In this document: positions 40,531-46,115 of the stretch, piece by piece
How positions within the stretch are numbered: the first letter of the stretch is position 1
Layout: the number at the start of each line of letters is the position of its first letter
NCBI GenBank assembly: GCA_004000155.1
Contig: RCSS01000089.1
Coordinates: 1-46,115 of the forward strand
DNA: 46,115 nt
Source of the DNA: Tubulinosema ratisbonensis
Taxonomy: Eukaryota; Microsporidia; Tubulinosematidae
Direction: 5' to 3'
The notes under the pieces: model-generated
Database searches by the model: none
What the model was told of the DNA's origin: nothing
Seen by the model: only the letters and a program-made list of their open reading frames with translations
Position numbers and translations under genes: made by a program

Positions 40531-41814
40531 ATGACTAGAAAAAGCTTAGCAGAACAAAACGAGTNTGTCAACCCCAAAAAATTAAAAAATGAACTTGGGT
40601 CAGCTCAAACAGAAAACTCGGTTTTGAATTCTAAGCTAATTACATCCTGTGATGTTTTACTTGTAGAATGTGATAAAGAAAATGAAATTCAACTGATAGA
40701 CTATCTTAAAAACTTTTCTAGTTTACATATTCAGAAAAAGGAAGAAATAATGGAAATTATTTTTGAAAAAATAACAAGATTTGTTGACAAGCCAGTTCTT
40801 AAAGACAAATTTCGTTTAGAAGAGGAGTGTGTTTACAATTTAGAAGATGTTAATCAACATAAATTACTTGCTTTTATTTCTTTTTTTGAAAAGATTTTGG
40901 TAGAAAATTCTGACCAATTTTTAGGGGAAAAAAGACTAAAAATTTTATTTGCCTTGTTAAAATGTTTAGATCAAAAAATAAGAGAAAGTGTGAACTCATT
41001 TCTAAGAAATTTATTTAAAATTAAAGAAAAGGAGTTGAAAGAAATTTATAAAGATATTTTAAGAAATGAATATATTTCCATTTTAAATTATCAGAATGAA
41101 CCTGTAGGATTAGAATGTTTATTAGAGTTAAGTTTATATGTTTTGGTTTCTAATGGGTTTGAATCATTCTGTGAATTAGAAAATTTTTTTAAAGAGTGTA
41201 TCTTTCCAATTCTCAAGTTTCAAAATTCAACACTCTATTTTAACGAGTTAAAAAGTTTACTTAGAGCATTTTCTGTGTCTGATAACTCAGCTTTACCACT
41301 TATTCTTTCCAATTTAATTAATTTATTTTATTGCGAAAACACAGAGAAAAAGTCTATGGCTGTAAACTTGGCTAGTAACATCATAAAAACAAAAGAAATT
41401 CATTTGAGGTATTTAGAAATAGAAAATTTTTTAGTGCAAATGATAAACCTATGTTTTAAAAGCGATCACATTTTTTTGATAAATGCAGTTTATAAATTTT
41501 TAAGCGACGAATCTATTTTTTGTTTACTCAAACAGAACAAATCCTTTCTCCCTAAAATATTTGACTCGTTTTATGATTTGTCATACAAACATTGGAACGT
41601 TAAAAAATCACCAGAAATACCTCATATTTTAGATTTGCTGATGAAAATTGACCCAATGGGTTATTTTGAATGCGCGAAATTATACAAATACAACAAATAC
41701 AAAGAATGTATGGAAAAACAATGCTTGTACGACGAAGACAATGATTTTGATAAAATATTTTTTAATGAACAAATAGTTGGAATAAGAAAAAAGAGCAAAC
41801 CTTTTAAGAAGTAA
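40531..41814 (+). CDS. PP2A regulatory subunit, B56 family (Rts1-like)
   Basis: This 427-aa HEAT-like alpha-solenoid protein is the substrate-selecting B' (B56) subunit of protein phosphatase 2A; in yeast Rts1 acts in mitosis and at centromeres. The clearest block is near residues 350-390 (FDSFYDLSYKHWN followed by MKIDPMGYFE), matching the conserved B56 segment with a HWN motif followed by an MEMN-type stretch. Earlier, LKCLDQKIRESVNSFLRNLF matches the DPRERDFLK repeat region. It has the fold core but lacks the long N- and C-terminal extensions of many B56 proteins; a short basic C-terminus (KKSKPFKK) could be a nuclear signal. The N at 40565 leaves one unknown residue. The gene is convergent with NSF, 45 bp apart. 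Confidence 0.82.
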   Translation: MTRKSLAEQNEXVNPKKLKNELGSAQTENSVLNSKLITSCDVLLVECDKENEIQLIDYLKNFSSLHIQKKEEIMEIIFEKITRFVDKPVLKDKFRLEEECVYNLEDVNQHKLLAFISFFEKILVENSDQFLGEKRLKILFALLKCLDQKIRESVNSFLRNLFKIKEKELKEIYKDILRNEYISILNYQNEPVGLECLLELSLYVLVSNGFESFCELENFFKECIFPILKFQNSTLYFNELKSLLRAFSVSDNSALPLILSNLINLFYCENTEKKSMAVNLASNIIKTKEIHLRYLEIENFLVQMINLCFKSDHIFLINAVYKFLSDESIFCLLKQNKSFLPKIFDSFYDLSYKHWNVKKSPEIPHILDLLMKIDPMGYFECAKLYKYNKYKECMEKQCLYDEDNDFDKIFFNEQIVGIRKKSKPFKK

Positions 41815-41859
41815 GATTGTAAAATAAATTATTATTTAAGAAAAAAATTTTTTTAAATT

Positions 41860-43885
41860 TTATTCAAGTGAATAATCAGGGTCATCCAATTCAGCCAACA
41901 AAGATTTCATTGAAATACTTCCTGAATAATTAACATTCTCGAATCCTTTATTTTCATGACAAAGATGTTTAAAATCATCATAGCTTATCAAAGGTACTTC
42001 ATAATGCATGTAAAAACATTCGTACAGTCCAGTGTCTTTTATCACATCAATAGAACTGGTTGTACCAAAAACAAATAATTTGTTTCTGTCTTCCTGTTTT
42101 TATAAAAATTTTCAAGGCTTGTAAAATTGTATTCGAGAATCTTGGACCAATGGCTACGTATTCAATCAAATTTTCTAAATCATCTAAGATAATAATTGAT
42201 TCAGAACTTTTATAAGAATCAGAGAATGTATCTTTGATGTATCTTACCTTTTCATATTCACTTAAACCAATTATATTTTTTGGAGAGATTATTTTTACGT
42301 AGGGAAACCTTGAATTGAGTGCTATTTTCACTGCCAAGGATGTTTTACCTGTCCCATTAGGTCCATGAAAAAGAAGTGAAGAAATGTTGTACAAATTGGT
42401 GCATTTTAATTTTCTTAAAAGTTCATTTCCTAAAGAAATACCATTCTTAAAAATAGAAATCTCGTAAAACATTTTGTTAAATTGTGAGAAATCCTTTTCG
42501 TTTACACCAAAAGAAGGGTTTACTTCCTTCAATGCTTCTAAAAAATCACTCATTTGTACTTTAAATTCATCTTTTGGTACAATATTTTGACAAGTTTTTT
42601 CTAATTCTACTTTTCTGACCAATGGAAAAGAGACCGCACTTTTGACAACTGCTGCCAATTCTGCGCCAGTATAATTTCTTGTTAGTTTTGATATTTCTTC
42701 TAAATTAACATCTTGTAAAATGTTGTTAGATGCCATTTTTTTGGTGTGTACATTTAAAATTTCTAACCTACTTTTCTCGTCAGGTAAAGAAATTTCTAAA
42801 TGAATTTCAAATCTGCCTGGTCGTAAAAGAGCAGAGTCAATTAAATCAAATCTATTTGTTATTCCTATCACCAAAACATTATCAAGTGATTCTACTCCGT
42901 CCATTTTGCTCAATAACTGATTCACTACTTGATCTCCTATCCCAGAAGATGTGCTTGTACCTCTACTTTTACAAATAGCATCAATTTCATCAAATATTAT
43001 AATATGAAGCTGCGATTTCTCTTTTTTCTGTTTGTATTCTTCCTCTGCATCTTTAAAAAGATTTCTGATATTTTCTTCACTCTGTCCCACAAACTTATTT
43101 AAAATTTCTGGACCGTTAACAATCTGTGGTTTCTTTGCGCCTAATATTGTACCAATCTGACTAGCTATAAGTGTTTTTCCTGTGCCTGGTGGGCCATAAA
43201 GCATTATTCCTTTGACATGTTTGATACCTAATTTCTCAATAAAACTTGAATCAAATGCTCTTTGCACAAAAGCTCTTCTAAAAAGTAAAGAAAATTCTTT
43301 TTTTAAACCACCAATACCCAACATTTCGAAAGAAAAGTTTTTGTTCATAAATATTTTATTATCCTCCATCTCAGTAAAAAGAAGGTTAGATCCTTTAGTG
43401 GTCAAATATACATCAGTTTCATTGTCAATAATACCATTAGTTTCTTCACCCATTAACTCACAAACTGTTACTTTTAAATAATTTATATCATCCAAAATAA
43501 AATAAAAGATTTGTCCTAAATTTAATGGAAATTCATCAAACCTCTCCTTAAAATCTTTGATAAATTTTTTACCTGATATTTCCAAAGGATCCCTCCCTAA
43601 AAATTCTACAGACAAAAACAGTAAAGAAATTTGTTTAGGTTTTTTATAAGGTAGTACTTCACAAAAATCTTGTTCTGCTACTTTGTTAAGAAACTCTCTC
43701 TGTGCCTTGTTGAGTCCTAATTTGTTTTTATCAATATTTGTAGAGATACCAATCATAAATACATATTTATCATCTAATAATACGTATTTGTCTATTTTTA
43801 ATTTCTTTTTTGTGTCATTGTTTATGTAAATTTGGTTTGTGAATCCTTCTTCTAAGTCTTTGATTGAGACAACTTGTAAATCCAT
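41860..43885 (-). CDS. SEC18: NSF/Sec18 AAA ATPase, with a frameshift in D2
   Basis: This hexameric ATPase disassembles SNARE complexes after membrane fusion. It has an N domain (about 1-185), a D1 AAA domain with Walker A GPPGTGKT (231-238) and Walker B IIIFDE (295-300), and a D2 domain with GPNGTGKT (508-515) and ILDD (566-569). GPRFSNTILQALKIFIKTGR is typical of NSF D2. After Gly598-Arg599 the frame runs off into a stop at 42047. The neighbouring frame carries the expected continuation (NKLFVFGTTSSIDVI) to a stop at 41860, so the break lies near 42080-42095 and one surplus base explains it. Corrected length would be about 674 aa, versus 744-758 in human and yeast. It is either a sequencing error or a recent mutation. 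Confidence 0.88.
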
Positions 43886-44235
43886 ATTTAATTTGTTGAT
43901 TTTTTTAAATATAAAAAAATATAAAAAATATTTAATATTTTAATTAAGTACTTTTATTTAATTAATATTTTTGTTATTTAAAAAATTTAATGACATTTAA
44001 AAATTAAGGGGTCTAAACATTTTAGTTTAACAATTTTATTAAATTAATATTTAAATTATTTGAAAATATTTAATTATTATTTAATATTTTAATTTATTGC
44101 TTATTATTTTGATATTTATAATATTTTGATAAATATTTTATTTAATAAATTAATTATTTTAATTAATATTTTTATAAATATTTAATAAATATTATATTAT
44201 TATTTTATATGATATTTAATATTTTATTTATTTAA
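43886..44235. other. AT-only spacer
   Basis: There is no gene. Almost all bases are A or T, with many short TATTTAAT-like repeats, between the NSF start and the 3' end of the RhoGAP-like gene. Confidence 0.5.
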
Positions 44236-44982
44236 TTAATATGTTATTTTATGTAAAGTCCTAAAAAATGAATCTTTATAATTCAAACAATCCCAGTAAG
44301 ACTCACAATTAAGGATCTCACAAATAATATCAAAATTAGAAAATATTTCAATATTACTTTGAAAATAATTAGGAAAAAATACNTCAGAAATTGCCAAAAC
44401 AAAATCTTCAGAATATTTTTTGTAAAGATGAGGATGCATTTCTAACTGATAGAAAATGTTCAAAAGTTGTTTAAAGAATTTTCTTTTGTCATTAGTTATC
44501 GTAAAAAGAATTCCTTTAAGATTTTTCATGTAATTTTTATTAATTTTGTTTCTTATGACTGAGTCTAATACTTCGGGTGGGATAAAAAATTTTAAATCTT
44601 CTTTTATGTAAAGTTTAATTGCACTGAGAATAGAATGAATATTGAAAGAAGTTAGGTCTAATTCAATATTATTTCTGATAACCACTCTGATTAACTTAAC
44701 TTCATGTTCTATTCCTTCGTTTATAAATGCTTCTTTGACCCTATACCCTCTTTTCGCAATATAAGTTAATACTTTTAGGGTATGAGGACTGACTTTCGTT
44801 TCCATCAGACCTTTCCTTGCAAAGTTAATTCTAATTAAATCTAATGATCTGTTTAAAGGTGCTTCATTCATTAACAAACTCCTCGCATGTTTTATTATTC
44901 CTATCTGATCACATTTATCCCAAAGATCAGTCAAACATCTATGCGATTTCATTTTTTTGATTATTTTTTCTGTGATGATCAT
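44236..44982 (-). CDS. RhoGAP-fold protein lacking the arginine finger
   Basis: This 248-aa protein shows the RhoGAP helical pattern: IAKRGYRVKEAFINEG (75-90), IHSILSAIKLYIKEDLKFFI (115-134) and a downstream LAIS-x-VFFPNYF block (about 197-208), which correspond to the family's ...GIFRxSG..., ...LLKLYLRELPEPL... and ...NLAIVFGPxLL... stretches. The catalytic arginine of GIFR is replaced by Ile (I87). A normal GAP uses that Arg to speed GTP hydrolysis on Rho-type GTPases, so this one may bind a GTPase without stimulating it. It is short, with no obvious partner domain. The N at 44382 leaves one unknown residue. Orthology to Bem3, Rga1 or others cannot be told. Confidence 0.72.
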   Translation of the reverse strand: MIITEKIIKKMKSHRCLTDLWDKCDQIGIIKHARSLLMNEAPLNRSLDLIRINFARKGLMETKVSPHTLKVLTYIAKRGYRVKEAFINEGIEHEVKLIRVVIRNNIELDLTSFNIHSILSAIKLYIKEDLKFFIPPEVLDSVIRNKINKNYMKNLKGILFTITNDKRKFFKQLLNIFYQLEMHPHLYKKYSEDFVLAISXVFFPNYFQSNIEIFSNFDIICEILNCESYWDCLNYKDSFFRTLHKITY

Positions 44983-45382
44983 GTATATTTGTTATTCTTT
45001 TGTTTTTTAAGTAAAATATTTAAAACCAATTGGTTTTAATCTTTAAAAAAATAATCAATTTGTTTATTAATTTTGTTTACAATTAGTTTGTGATAAATTA
45101 ATAAAATTGATTGGGTTATTATATTTTTTTTGTTAAATTAATATGTCTTATAAAATAACTAATGAAAAGACTATTTATAATTTTTGTAAAATAAGTATCG
45201 TAAAAAATAGAAAAATTGGGTTTTAATTTTTAATGTACCAAACAAAATTTTATTATTCAAAATAATAAAAATTTGAAGTATCTTTTTGCTTGTTAAATTG
45301 ATATTAAAATTTAATTTAAAAAATTAGATGAACATATTTTAGAAATATATTTGATAAAAGTATATAATATTTTTTAACTCTT
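44983..45382. other. Intergenic spacer before repeat copy 9
   Basis: There is no gene. The AT-rich stretch probably holds the RhoGAP-like gene's promoter on its left side. Confidence 0.4.
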
Positions 45383-45430
45383 ACTTTTTTTGGTACCTGG
45401 GATGGAAAATCTATACGAAGATCTTTTCGA
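45383..45430 (-). repeat. Dispersed A-tailed repeat, copy 9 (5'-truncated)
   Basis: A T-run at 45385-45391 is followed by GGTACCTGGGATGGAAAATC and TATACGAAGATCTTTTCG, the terminal block of the element. Flanks AACTCTTACT and AATACTTACT may be a decayed target duplication. It is about 140 bp upstream of the Sld5 start. Confidence 0.7.
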
Positions 45431-45567
45431 AATACTTACTCAAGGTTAAAAAATATAAAATATTAGTGAAAATATAAAAATAATAATTAATAATTAATTA
45501 TCATTTTTTTAATTTAATTGGTTAAAAAATATTTTTAATAAATTAATAATTTAAATTGCATAAACTT

Positions 45568-46065
45568 ATGAAAAAAGCAATAGAATTATTAATCACTCAT
45601 TACCAAAATGAAAAAAATACTGAAGAAATACTTCCTTACAACCAAGAAATAATTGATTTTTATCAAAAAACAATACCAATCCTAACAAACCATATGATTT
45701 CATTAACTAATCCAATAGTAAAAAGTATAATAGAACAGGAATTAGAAAGAACAAAATACTTTTTAAAAAATTATTTGTTAACAAGGCTAAAAAAAATTTC
45801 TTTAAAAATGAAAATAAATTTAGAATTTTTGAGTGAGGCTGAGAAGATTTTTTACGAAAAAATGATTAATTTTTACAAAGAAGAAGATATTTTTGTGGAT
45901 GAAGAGAGTGTTTGTGATGAGATTGTTGGGTTTATCTCTAATGTAAGTAATAAAAGAGTGATGCTTGATGGTAAACCAGTAGAGTTAAAACAAGGAGATT
46001 TTTTTATTTGTAATGTTAAGGATGTAATAGAACTTGTTTATGAAAATGAAATAAATTTAATTTGA
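45568..46065 (+). CDS. SLD5: GINS complex subunit Sld5
   Basis: This 165-aa subunit belongs to the GINS tetramer, which joins Cdc45 and MCM2-7 in the replicative CMG helicase. The helical N-terminal domain has the Sld5 hallmark ELERTKYFLKNYLLTRLKKI (about residues 58-77), matching the ERIRYVLxxYLRxRLxKIE pattern. The short C-terminal beta domain ends PVELKQGDFFICNVKDVIELV followed by NEINLI, like the family's LEKGSxHxIRYKxIAPLVxxGxVxLI. The ATG at 45568 is preferred to a TTG four codons upstream. It is shorter than yeast (294 aa) or human (223 aa) Sld5 because the N-terminal tail and inter-domain linker are trimmed. Confidence 0.88.
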   Translation: MKKAIELLITHYQNEKNTEEILPYNQEIIDFYQKTIPILTNHMISLTNPIVKSIIEQELERTKYFLKNYLLTRLKKISLKMKINLEFLSEAEKIFYEKMINFYKEEDIFVDEESVCDEIVGFISNVSNKRVMLDGKPVELKQGDFFICNVKDVIELVYENEINLI

Positions 46066-46115
46066 TAAAANANTTTTTATAATTAATTCTATTTTTAATT
46101 TTAACTATTAATTAT

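Noticed and set aside
1..46115. CRISPR arrays, rRNA or tRNA genes, bacterial operon signals
   Set aside because: No regularly spaced repeats, no rRNA-like conserved stretches and no tRNA cloverleaf were found; gene content is eukaryotic.

Overview
The window looks like nuclear DNA of a microsporidian. It is strongly AT-rich, its genes have no visible introns, and its conserved eukaryotic proteins are shortened (SMC2 989 aa, Rpn1 814 aa, NSF about 674 aa, NAXD 256 aa). Several start codons follow a CCC or CCCC motif directly, as described for microsporidian promoters. The large non-coding share, transposon fossils and dispersed retroposed repeats suggest a repeat-bearing lineage such as Anncaliia or Tubulinosema. 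That placement is inference; no rRNA is present to settle it.

The window falls into two compartments. Positions 1-22600 are gene-poor. They hold lineage-specific genes with hydrophobic N-termini: a 103-aa membrane protein, a 454-aa secreted helical protein, a secreted protein split by an in-frame stop, and a family of three paralogs of 507-518 aa (11478-13004, 13880-15403, 20083-21639). These sit among broken coding sequences, including a hAT-like transposase fossil and a helix-turn-helix fossil, and copies of a short A-tailed repeat.

Positions 22600-46065 hold mainly conserved housekeeping genes: SMC2 (condensin), RPN1 (26S proteasome base), a membrane RING-H2 E3 ligase, NAXD (NAD(P)H-hydrate repair), a five-transmembrane protein of unknown function, a class I histone deacetylase, a small protein with a PCNA-binding box, a PP2A B56 regulatory subunit, NSF/Sec18 (with a frameshift), a RhoGAP-fold protein and the GINS subunit Sld5. 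NAXD, the five-TM gene and the deacetylase form a tight same-strand run (gaps of 23 and 67 bp). A 4-kb gap at 36039-40073 interrupts this half and holds a possible retrotransposon gag remnant.

The two observations I rate highest are the three-paralog family, whose N-termini combine a short hydrophobic segment with a KRK cluster, and the dispersed repeat. The repeat has a 3' A-tail, 14-15-bp target-site duplications and 5'-truncated copies as short as about 40 bp, which together indicate target-primed reverse transcription.
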